In this document: positions 46,801 through 56,960 of the stretch, one piece after another
How positions within the stretch are numbered: position 1 is the stretch's first letter
How the letters are laid out: each line of letters starts with the position of its first letter
DNA from: Membranipora membranacea
Taxonomy: Eukaryota; Bryozoa; Gymnolaemata; Cheilostomatida; Membraniporidae
Reading direction: 5' to 3'
DNA: 64,000 bases
Assembly (NCBI GenBank): GCA_914767715.1
Contig: OU612066.1
Coordinates: 17,117,001 to 17,181,000, forward strand
Made by a program: the position numbers and the translations under genes
The notes under the pieces: model-generated
What the model was told of the DNA's origin: nothing
The model's input: the letters and a program-made list of their open reading frames with translations, nothing else
Databases searched by the model: none

Positions 46801-49800
46801 TTTCCATGTTTGCTACTGTAGCCCAGGACCGCAATATACCAGCTTGTAATTGAATTGCGACGGTGGTTCAATTTGATATCTGAATGTCTAGAGACAAATA
46901 TCATAGTTAAATGCTACTATTCCGCTCAGGTCATCCAATTGTTGGTGAATGGGCAGGATTCAAGAAGAACATGTCTCCACTGTGCTATTTCATTATCCAT
47001 CGATGTAACAAGTGCATGTCTACCAACTTCACGCTTTGCGTGAGGTTTCCTTCCCATTTACTGCATGGAGCAGTTAGTTGATAGCAGTAAGTTGCCCTGT
47101 AGTATTAGCTGTTACTTTCAATAGGGGAAAACCTCGTGCAAAGTGTGAAGCCGTGAGATATGCACTTGTTACATTGATGGATAATGCAATAGCACAGTGG
47201 AGACAACTTCTTCCTGAATCCTGCCCATTGATTCGGATTCGAATCTGATGAAAGGTAGAAATCTGCAATTACTACCACTATTCCCGTAAAATCTTGCCTC
47301 GTAGCAACTAGCTAATCAGAGTGATGCTATACATTTTTAGAGTCTGATGATGAAACTACTTATGATGCAACCACTCCTGCTGCTGAGCCAGTTACTGGGA
47401 CAGCTGATGATTTGACAGATGTTGGGGAACAACAACACAAAGGTTCGTGTATGGATGATTCCTGTCATTGCCAAACATAAATCCCCAACTTAATATTTAT
47501 TATATTTCACTAGTTCTGTAACTTTATAAGCACCCTGGGTATGAGCAGGACTGAAGCGGATTAGATATGCACAATGGGCCCTATTTTACAAGCACCATAC
47601 CGTCTCTTTTGTTCAAATGTAACATACTTTACCCTTGCACCACTGACACTGACCCAACACAACAACATGTTCCCGGTTTATTTTGCTAGTAGACACAAAA
47701 TTTGTGTCTGCTAGCAATATAAACCGGGAACATATGCCCACTGCTCCTATCAATCTATTTCAGTCTTCCCAATAAAGTTACACATCTAGTGAAATATAAT
47801 AAATACTTTGTGGGGGATTTATGTTTTGAAATGGCAGAGCTCACCCATTTCATAATTAAGATTGGTGATGACAGACCAATATAGGTTCAGTGGGGGAGTT
47901 GGGTTTCATAGCAAAACCCAACTCTCCCACTAAACCTAAACCTATACAGACCAATATAGGTTTAGTGGGGGAGTTGGATTTAGCTATGAAACCCAACTCC
48001 CCCACTAAACCTATATTGGTCTGTCATCACCAATCTTAATTATGAAATGGGTGAGCTCTGTCATTTCAAAACAGAAAATCCCCCACAAAGTAGCTATAAT
48101 CATAGCTAAACTCAACTCCCCCACTGAACCTATATTGGGCTGTCTTCACTAATCTTAATTATGAAATGGGTGAGCTCTGTCATTTCAAAACATAAATCCC
48201 CCACAAAGAAGCTATAATCATAGCTAAACTCAACTCCCCCACTAAAACTATATTGGTCTGACATCACCAATCTTAATTATGAAATGGGTGAGCTCTGTCA
48301 TTTCAAAACATAAATCCCCCACAAAGTAGCTATAATCATAGCTAAACCCAACTCCCCCACTAAACCTATATTGTTCTGTCATCACCAATCTTAATTATGA
48401 AATGGGTATGCTCTGTCATTTCAAAACATAAATCCCCCACAAAGTAGCTATAATCATAGCTAAACTCAACTCCCCCACTAAACCTATATTGGTCTGTCAT
48501 CACCAATCTTAATTATGAAATGGGTGAGCTCTGTCATTTCAAAACATAAATCCCCCACAAAGTATTTATTATATTTCACTAGATGTGTAACTTTATTGGG
48601 AAGACTGAAACAGATTTGATAGGCGCAGTGGGCCCTATTTTACAAGCAACAATCCATCTCTCTTATACTCAAATGTATAAACGAGCAATTAGTATGTGGA
48701 ATCATAATAATGGACAACTTCACACAGAGTAGCACTTTTTCATACGGTACGCTGAGCTATTTTTTAACGGTCTGACTTAGAGTGAATAATTAAATCAAAT
48801 CACTGTAAATTACCTTAACCTTGCATCACTGACCCTGATCCGACACGACAAAATATTTGTATTCTTTGCTAGTAGACATAAAAATGTCATAGCTAAACCC
48901 AACTCTCCCACTAAACCTATATTGGTCTGTCATCACCAATTTTTATTGTTAATGGATGATTCCTGTCATTGCTGAACATAAATCCCCAACTCAATATTTA
49001 TTATATTTCACTAGTTCGGTAACTTTATTAGGAAGGCTGGGCTGAAGTAGATTAGATATGCACAGTGGGCCATATATTTTACAAGAAACAGGGCGGGCAG
49101 TAAAACCATGGGGGCGTTCCGCCCCCTTGGGGAGAGCCCTGACATAAATAAGTCATAGCCAAACCCAACTCCGCCACTAAACCTATATTGGCCCGTCATC
49201 ACCAATCTTAATTATGAAATGGGTGAGCTCTTTCATTCCCAAACATAAAGCCCCACTAAATCTTTATTATATTTCACTAGTTATGCAACTTTATTAGGAA
49301 GGCTGGGCTGAAGTAGATTAGATATGCACAGTGGGCCCTATTTTGCAAGAAACATTTTGTCTCTTTTGTTCAAAGTAACATGCCTTACCCTTGCACCACT
49401 GACACTGACTGACCCAACACGACAACATGTTACCGTTTTCTTTTGCTAATAGATATAAATATGTCATAGCTTAATCCAACTCCCCCATAAAACCTTTCTT
49501 GCTCTGTCATCATATTTTCGTTCATCCAATGCCGAACTCTCTCTCTCTCTCTCATCGTCCCCCACAAAATCTTTACTTTTGTAGGTTATAGTCTATAATT
49601 GTTATAATGCAGTGCCATATGTGGGGCGGTTATACCATTCCTGGTGATCACAGCCATGCAGATCTGAGAGGGAGTCACCCTCTCTGTGGTACTCATTGAT
49701 ATATGTTAGTCTTGAGAGGTGTTGGGTTATCACTGCAGCTCACATACTCTCTGGTGCACAGCAATATACATTTTTCAGTGTTCATCAACCCTGAACTCAC

Positions 49801-52800
49801 TATCCTCTCATCACATAACCTGTATACGGGTACTTCGAAAATGTTTATTTCAATAATAGTGTTTGTGATTTGGGGATTTTTGGTTGGGGGTTGTGGTTTG
49901 GGTTTTCAAAAACCCATTTTCGAAGTGTCACGGAATCTACTTAATCATATCCCCCACTAAATTTATCGTTTTTCTGTCATCACTCATGCCCGCTAAATCT
50001 ATGTTTCATGTCATTGCCAAACTTAAATCCCCCTCTAAATCTCTATTATGTTTCACTAGATCTGCAACTTTATAAGCAGGACTGAAGCAGATTAGATATG
50101 CGCAATGGGCCCTTATGATTCGCTCAAGGAATGAAAATGTTGAGGGACAACAGGTCATTTCTGTAGCTTACCCATTAACTATTGTGCCGAGGTGTCCATC
50201 AGTTGACTCAAAACTCTTTCTCTAAGGTATTCTAAATCATAATATTATGCATTTCAATATTGCTGACAATACTTCATAGGATCCAAATCCGTTGAAAGAA
50301 AAAACCTGCAACTACCAATGACCACCAACTGATTCCTGATTCCTTGCAATGCTACTGCATCTACATTATTTCCAACGCAAGTGTTTCTTGTGTGATTTCC
50401 AGAAGGCTTGTCTGGTGATTCGCGAAATGACACTGGAAACAGCTCTGATCAAGCAAGAGTGTATAATGACAGCCCGGAGAAACTAACAGAACAAGAACCA
50501 GTCGCTCATTTGATTATTGAGCAGTTGGATCAAGTCAGCTCAAGCAAAGATGGCTCAAGTGGGAGCAGCTCTGATGACGACAGCTCAAGTGGGAGCAGCT
50601 CTGGTGAAGACAGCACTGTTGAAGATAGATCTGCTTCAAGTTGCGCATTTTCAGGAGGTTGGATTTAGTTTAGAGAGTTTTACTTTTGCACCCTCCAGTC
50701 TGTAATTGTATTATAGCGCTATTATTAACAGTCACCGTTCATGCCATTGTTGAATATAAAGCCATGCTAGTACGGCTTGATTTGGTAGTTCATGAGAGGA
50801 AAGAGATAGCTCAGTGGTCGAAACTGTCTCAAGGCATAACATAGAATTTAAACATTTCAAAACTCTATCTAATGATCACAGTCATGTGGGGCTGAAAGAA
50901 AGTCAACCTCCCTGTGTTAATACTGATTGATATTGCATGAGGAGAGAGACTAGTCCCTGTGTTGAGAGACATTGGGTTATCACTCCCACTCACCTATTCT
51001 CGGCGGTGCGATATCTGCCACCTTATTTGTTGTGATTCCAATTGGTATTGGGTACACTACTTTACATTTTTAATAGGAAATGAGTCTGGTGAGAAACACA
51101 CCCGTAAACCGACCAGTAACTGCCAACCAAATACTGCCTCTGAGCAAGTAACCTTTCCTGAAATAGGTGATAATGATGATGAAGGACAGACAGAAGATGT
51201 TGTAGCACTTCAATACAAGAAACCTCTACGCCATGGTTAGCATACATGAGGAATAATAGTTAATTCTGTTTAAGACCAAAGTTCTCACCGGATGTGCTCA
51301 GTCTTCCCTGTTCGCGTTTTCCTAATTGCAACTGGGATAAAAAGTCGTCCTAAGAACTTTCTCTCAGATGAAAACCATTGTACCCCGAATTTGTTAGCAT
51401 TAACTTTGAGGCAGTCTTTGATGTCTTTATCACTTTCTTACAGACTATTGGCTGCCATCAGAACTATGGGTGAACATCTGCCTGTACTCTATATGCCAAG
51501 ATGATCTTGGAACATTCAAGCAGCTCGCAGCTACATGCTCTTGGATGAGAGACATTGTAACTCTGTTGACCATAAAACCTGAACCAATCATACATCTGAA
51601 TTCCGATGTTATACGCCTGCTCAATGTCCAGGTAGAAGCTAGTGAGATTATAGTGTCACTCAGCAGAGTTATTCAGTATGCTGGCTCTGGCCTCTTTCCT
51701 CAAGCCTCTGGCCTCTGTATGGGACTCAAAAGCTTACTCAGTAGCTATTTCAAAGACACCTCCATCCTCATGCTGAAACCAGTTAACTATGGCTATTCTG
51801 GGTTCCGGATTACCGATGTTCGTGTCTGTTGTCATTCTCTTGCTCAATGTGAGTATAATATTTATTCAAAAAATCAACTGACATACTATGTGATGAGGAA
51901 ATCCTCTCCTAGACACAACTTAAAATTGTCTGCTTGAATATATCACTACCAACTAGTGTTGTGTCGACTAACCAGATTCTCCACTGATCCGACCCTTAAT
52001 ATCAAGTATTGGTGTTAAAATTACATTTTATTATTGGTTTGAGACAAGATATTTATGGTTATAATCATACGTCCCCCCCTCGTTAGTCACATCGCAAATT
52101 GCCACAGTTGCACTCCTATATATTGAGATTTTTATGATTTCTCATGAGTTCGACACTTGAGTTTCGTACACTGTCCCGAATTAGTCTCGAATCTTCCCAT
52201 TACACTAACAGGGTTTTGGGATTTGTCCAATCCTTGTTTATCTGTTCTGACACAGTCCTTATAATATGTCCTTTCTGCACTGTTTTAAATGGATTTGAAT
52301 TTCGTTAAATTGATTATAAATGCATTGAGGCCCTGTTGCAGTATCTATCTTATCTGTAAATTCTGATGTTACGCTCATATTCATGTCCTTTTCAGTTGAG
52401 ACGCAGAGTTATAAGACGCCATCGCCGCTACCTTCACTAGATGGAAGCTCAGAGGCCTCTGAACTACCACAGTCTGAAGAATCTTCCGCAGACCAAACCA
52501 TAGGTCAGTTTAGAGTTCAAAGTATGTAGCTTTGCACCTACTCATTTTTCAAGTTTAGCGGTTAGTATGGCGGTAACTTCGCTGTTAGCGTTGTCGATAT
52601 ATGACTCTCTAATCCCCCACAACACTATAATGTAATCTACTAGTGAATTGTAGTGACAGATGTAAAGTTTCCTAACTGATCTTCCCCCATAAAGATTTCA
52701 TCTTTGAAAAAACAATAGGGATGTTGATGGTTTATTATTTTTGTTACAAAGTCGGAAGCTGTAACAACCGGTTAACACATGATTCTTATTTGACTAAATG

Positions 52801-55618
52801 TATACTAGCTTAACCCTGAAATCATGCTAATAGTCAATCCATGTCCACTGCACTGTACATCATTGAGTCATTTCCATGTCGTGCATTGGGAAATTTATCC
52901 AATTTGGCGTATAGTATCCTAATAAGAAGGCATACTAATGAAACTGCAAAGTTTCTATATTTTCAGATGATGACAAAGTGTATGGGCTTTCCAGACAGTG
53001 TGCGGCCTGGGGGGAAGGTCTTGCTCATGCTCTCGCTTCCACCATCGAGCTGTCCCCAATAACTTCACTTTTATCTGTAGCTGTCAACGGTAGGCATCAT
53101 AATTCCGTGAGCTGATTTATTTGCTAACTCATTTTTTATATGATCCAATGAAGACGCGACATGTTGCTATTTTACCCAGTTAAATCTTCTCACCTCTGAT
53201 TTTGAAGTCTGGGGCTTGGGTTTTTATAAGAATTTATCTTTGGATCTGTCCCTTAGGGTTTGGAAATTTGTTTGTTATCCACCTTTTTCATGCCTGCACA
53301 GATTTGATTCATAATTGTTGTTGAGAACCAAAGTGTCAAGCTAGTGGCTTGCAATTCTTCAACATGATGTATATTATTTCCCATTTGTACTAATGTCAAC
53401 GCAAGTGTCTCTTATGTGATTTCAAGAAGCCTTGTCTGGTGATCTGCAAAATGACACTGGAAACAGCTCTGATCAAACAAGGGTGTATAATGACAGCCCA
53501 GAGAATCTACCTGAACAAGAACCAGTCACCTCAAATGGGAGCAGCTCTGATAGCTCAAGTGGGAGCAGCTCTGGTGATGACAGCTCTGCTTCGAGTTACT
53601 CACCTTCTGGAGGTAAGAATGATCCTTTTGCACCCTTTAGTCTTTTAATTCTAACAGCTATATGCTGTAATAGCAGCCACAGGTATTTTTGGTGAATAAA
53701 CCAAAGCTGTTACTTCTTAATAGTTTATGAGGACGAAGAGGTAGATAACTTTCTCGAGGTAGATAACTGTTTAGAGGCCTTGTCTTATCACTGAAGCTTG
53801 CCTATTATGACTGTACCAAAGTGGTTCTGTTGGTGCAGCCTTATGTTTTACGCTAAAATTGTTGTTGCCCGTAATAGAGGTTTTTTCTTGGGAGTGTGTG
53901 GTTATTAATTACCACCATTAATTTTAAGAATACAGAGGAAACTGTAATAACTGTGATGGGGCTGTTAAACACAAGTTGCCTTGTCTACCTTGCATGCATA
54001 TTGGCTATCTTGTACCTTATTACGTTAATGGTTTATCAATCACTGGCTGTAAATGAAAAATAGTATGATATTTATGATAATGTAGAATATGGGCCTGTGA
54101 GAATGCCTAATTTATGCATCTATATTCCTTTCAGCTGAGGACGAGCAAGATACCGACGCAGAGGAAAATCAATCTAAAAATAAAGGTAAAACGCTTCTTT
54201 GTTTCTTCCTCAAAAAGCTTGTATGATATTTTGAAACAACTCAGTGATGAAACTGTTATTCTCATGCCAAATATTTGTAGCCACATTGCCTTTAATCTAT
54301 TATTAATTCCATTTCAGAAAAAAAGTGTTGGACCGAAGAGGAGATAAAGAAGCTGACCAGTGTATGGGACCTCACAAAAAAGAAACTCCCAAACAAACAA
54401 GAGATGGAAATGGCAGCGGAAAGCCTTAACAGGAGCAAGCTTGTGATACGCTCAAAGGCTCAACATCTGTTAAGAAAACTAAAACAATAAATCATAATCA
54501 AATCAACTGTTAACAAGGTGTCACTAGTTTTTTGTTTTGTTGAATAATAAAGCTATGGTCCAAGCTAGAAACTGGCACTATTTACTCTCGGGTACATTGG
54601 ATACAGTCAGTCAGATGTCATGCAGAAGTAGGCAAACATAGGGTGAATAGTATAGATTAAAACAATGACATGTACTGTGACCAGCTACTTGAACTTTTTT
54701 AAACCCATTTATCTTACACAAGGATGATAACTAAATCTCAAGATTAGATGGCTGACACTACTCCTAATCCGACTGATATTCAACCGCAGCACCTAGAACT
54801 TTGGTATTCTAATATAGTAGTTGGAGTATTTTAGTGTTTATCAATCTGTAGAACCAGATCTGGTTTTCGTTTTCAGTCAAGAAAATGGTACAACCCCCAC
54901 AGCCCATCCTGACATCGAAGGGATGCTTAGCGTAATTACTAAAGTTATCTCTCACATTACATGGAGTTATCTTCTTTTGAACAATGACGTAGGAATATAT
55001 GATGCATTTGGGGGAAAACTGATGTATATAAATTTGACACTCTGTGGGCCATATAAAACCATATATATATATGGATATATATGGCCCACAAGGCAGGATT
55101 TTTACTACCCCCACAGGGCAGGTATTTTACATTCCCCCGTATCCTACAATTTCTAAGTATATATATATATAATATGTCTTAGAGCGATAAAGAGGGGACA
55201 ACCTTAGTGGTTGAGAAAAGTTGAGAAGAATATTCATTTCAGTAACGCTTATAGTTTCAACGCTGCTCTTAATTAGACTGAGACCTCAATATGATACCAT
55301 AATAAATGAGGGGAGGCGCTACTATAGCTTCAATGTGTCCAATCACAATTTCCAGTGTTACTGGTTTTATTTATAGTATATCTGAGAGTTCAATACCAGA
55401 AATTATCTAGTATGTTGTAAGTTGTATAACAAGTATGACTACTGTGCTTACAAATCACATTCAAGGTTACTGTGGTCTTGATTGTTGAACAAATAAGCAA
55501 TATAAAGGGTAATAATAAAGATTTGAGATATATTATAATACTGGTGTTTTACCTTACTTTATTCTAGACTGCAAAGCTCACCTGTCAAAATGATGAGAGG
55601 ATTGTGTTTGAGAAACAT
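43840..55618 (-). CDS. alpha3: alpha-family member whose first intron holds another gene (190 aa)
   Basis: Exons on -: 55618-55582, 45342-45190, 45002-44830, 44595-44499, 43952-43840 (TGA), once more 37, 153, 173, 97 and 113 nt with matching phases. Exons 2-5 are closest to alpha2 (VKSDYYEIDQAN, IHIWNAKTDVYPW, SMCDKNVFEY, SIVCGVK). Exon 1 (MFLKHNPLII) is separated from exon 2 by about 10.2 kb that includes the opposite-strand 12-exon gene at 46162-54490. The flanks of that block join up when compared with alpha2 intron 1 (the sequence on either side of 38236), so exon 1 and exons 2-5 once formed one compact gene. Whether the long intron is still spliced is unknown. If not, alpha3 is a pseudogene without its first 12 codons. 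Confidence 0.6.
46162..54490 (+). CDS. Tudor-like / F-box-like / SANT-like protein, 584 aa, 12 exons
   Basis: Not recognised as a known family. Exons: 46162-46185, 46409-46561, 46745-46760 (16 nt), 47341-47442, 50403-50657, 51077-51235, 51444-51848, 52396-52503, 52967-53089, 53427-53612, 54135-54185, 54318-54490; 1,755 nt in frame, with every intron from the third on in phase 1. In order: a Tudor/Agenet-like module (IGDLVQALWRNGHWYKAVV...VKFLED...CLPHQVRLYTG, about residues 13-65) completed by the microexon; acidic Ser-rich linkers, two of them (exons 5 and 10) duplicates sharing LSGD...NDTGNSSDQ; an F-box-like segment (LPSELWVNICLYSI...LAATCSWMRDIV) opening exon 7; an Ala/Leu-rich exon 9; and a C-terminal Myb/SANT-like helix set (CWTEEEIKKLTSVW...KAQHLLRKLKQ). 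A nuclear chromatin or ubiquitin-linked role is inferred. The start is the best phase-compatible ATG but is uncertain. Confidence 0.75.
46745..46760 (+). other. 16-nt microexon completing the Tudor-like module
   Basis: GTTCGACTCTATACAG is bounded by an acceptor (AAATACAG) and a donor (GTGAAA). It begins in phase 0 and ends in phase 1, exactly what is needed to join 46561 (phase 0) to 47341 (phase 1). Without it the next exon would be read in a frame with stops. It adds VRLYTG, a sensible final strand after CLPHQ. Confidence 0.7.
47667..47733. repeat. 67-bp hairpin
   Basis: ATGTTCCCGGTTTAT...GCTAGTAGACACAAA pairs with TTTGTGTCTGCTAGC...ATAAACCGGGAACAT with very few mismatches and almost no loop. 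It lies at the left edge of the satellite array and contains the GCTAGTAGACA landmark seen in the other units. Confidence 0.8.
47999..48560. repeat. 118-bp tandem repeat, about 4.7 units
   Basis: The CCCCCACT landmark recurs at 47999, 48118, 48236, 48354 and 48472, so the period is 118-119 bp. Each unit carries CTATATTGGTCTGTCATCAC, AATTATGAAATGGGTGAGCT and AAATCCCCCACAAAGTAGCT. The units are over 90 percent alike by eye. An inverted copy of one to two units lies immediately upstream (47800-47990). Confidence 0.9.
54546..54551 (+). terminator. poly(A) signal of the Tudor-like gene
   Basis: AATAAA lies 55 nt after the stop codon at 54488-54490, on the coding strand. It is the only canonical hexamer near the 3' end and implies a short 3' UTR. 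Confidence 0.6.
55030..55098. repeat. hairpin with TA-rich loop near the block edge
   Basis: TGTGGGCCATATA...CCATATATATATATGG...TATATGGCCCACA forms an inverted repeat about 60 bp long just inside the right border of the block interrupting alpha3. The GGGCCATATA arm is exact for 10-13 bp. Confidence 0.6.
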
Positions 55619-56960
55619 AGTAGCTGCTGTGATCTCGCTTCTTAGACCTAAATGTTACTGAATTAGGACCTTTAGCTAAAAAGTTATGGTTCAGAATTAC
55701 GGTATAAAGGGTAATAAAACGAGAAAGATTTTCCCTTGGAATCGTTCACAGCGACTTTCATTATTTGTTACATAGAGTTTTCATTTTAAGTATCCTTTGT
55801 CTGATTGTAATGAAAATTGGAACCAACACAGAGGCTATTACAACAAAGCACCATGTTATAATTCATAAATTGTGGGATCGCATAAATCGAGGCAATTAAA
55901 GCCGTATCTATAGGATTTCAGGCAGCAGAACCAAGTATACGGTGGGTGCATGAGATATGCTTTAGCGATTTGCTGTGATTAACTTAGATGGATATGAAAT
56001 TTCTTTGTAATTTCATTGCTCTTCAAAGTCAGACTAGAAGTGTATTGGAAAGGAGTTGCACTAAAAACATACAACATTTAAACATCTCTATATGGATAAA
56101 ATGATAAAGTTATCCCTCCTCTATTATAATCAGACCATCAATTTTTTGCGCAAATAACCTAATGGACCACGATCATATATGTAAAGCCAAGTCAATAAAA
56201 CAGGTTAGTGGAAAGAACCAATTTGTCATTGTTTTGAACTAAAGTCTAACGACCACTGTAAAGTAAAAAATCTGGAATCATTATTCATGACAGGCCTTTG
56301 TTTAGGGATTGTGGTAAGAGCTAATCCCAAATTAAAGTCTTAACCTCCAAAGCAACACGTTCTACTGTCTTTGACGTAAGAAAGTTTTTCCTTTATACTA
56401 AAATGTCCATTTTTTGCCAGGATTTGCCCCACTGATAGGCAGATGGGCAGATAATATTTGGTATATTGTCATCCTATTGGATAGGACATTGACATACATT
56501 GATTTCCTGCTTTGCAGATGGGCATGGATTCTATGGTGAATTTTTTTGCTACGTTCACCTTCGTTTGGCAGAGAATTATAATCATTTCAGCCTGACATCT
56601 GTTATCAAGTGTCTCCCATGTAATTAATTATGTACCAATGTAAGAGGGGTGTGAAAATTGATGTCACAGCTCATTTTTTAGGAGAGAGATTTGATATGTT
56701 AGTATATTGTCAGTAGGATCTTGTGGTCGGAGTTGATCTCCTATTGTACTTTTATTTTGACTCATAATTTAGCGGTATAAGCCTATACTTGCAGCCTTAT
56801 ACTTGCAGCCTTGCTTTCAAGGGTTATGTTTTGCAATTAACAGGACTTATGTAATTTGGAATAAAAAGTTTGTAGAGCAGTCAAAACTCTTTGAGGGTAC
56901 AAAGAAACATCTAGTAGGGTGCTGCCATCAGCACATGCTAAGGCATATAAATGGCGAAAG
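55583..56960 (-). repeat. conserved spacer upstream of alpha3 exon 1 (inverted)
   Basis: Reads on - as a counterpart of about 24800-26330: shared landmarks include the GGGATTAGCTCTTACCACAATCC block (near 56310-56340), the GGCCTTT/CCTCTGTGTTGG blocks and the stretch leading into exon 1. It is the presumed promoter and 5' UTR of alpha3. No coding exon is supported. Confidence 0.7.

Larger units (their letters stand above)
47495..50110. repeat. satellite and foldback array in intron 4 of the Tudor-like gene
   Basis: Nearly the whole intron is repeats. A unit beginning TTTATTATATTTCACTAG and running through GGGCCCTATTTTACAAG, CTTACCCTTGCACCACTGAC and GCTAGTAGACA recurs near 47498, 48566, 48996, 49263 and 50042. 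Between 47765 and 48570 an inverted copy makes a large foldback. Within it a shorter unit containing CCTATATTGGTCTGTCATC and GAAATGGGTGAGCTCTGTC repeats at 118-119 bp (47999-48560). I see no open frame of interest. Confidence 0.85.
45509..55172. other. about 9.66-kb block interrupting alpha3 intron 1
   Basis: Comparison with alpha2 intron 1 (38150-38320) shows that similarity on the - strand runs to about 55173, stops, and resumes at about 45508. The break falls in a TA-rich stretch. The block edges both begin with a (TA)n run followed by ATATATACTT, in inverted orientation, and further in share a CCCTNTGTGGGGG-like motif followed by an A-rich stretch, so weak terminal inverted repeats are possible. 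Inside is the Tudor/F-box/SANT gene. It could be a large insertion, or the ancestral state could be a nested gene that alpha2 lost; the sequence alone cannot decide. Confidence 0.5.

Noticed and set aside
47999-48560. Regular repeats considered as a CRISPR-like array
   Set aside because: Units of 118 bp abut without unique spacers, the context is a eukaryotic intron and an inverted copy is present; this is a satellite/foldback structure.
50800-50845. tRNA-like A-box (ATAGCTCAGTGGTCGAAAC)
   Set aside because: No B-box or foldable cloverleaf follows; it may be a chance match or a tiny SINE scrap.
54821-55156. Overlapping open frames on both strands near the right edge of the block
   Set aside because: They arise from a hairpin with TA repeats giving IYIYIYGY-type peptides; not protein coding.
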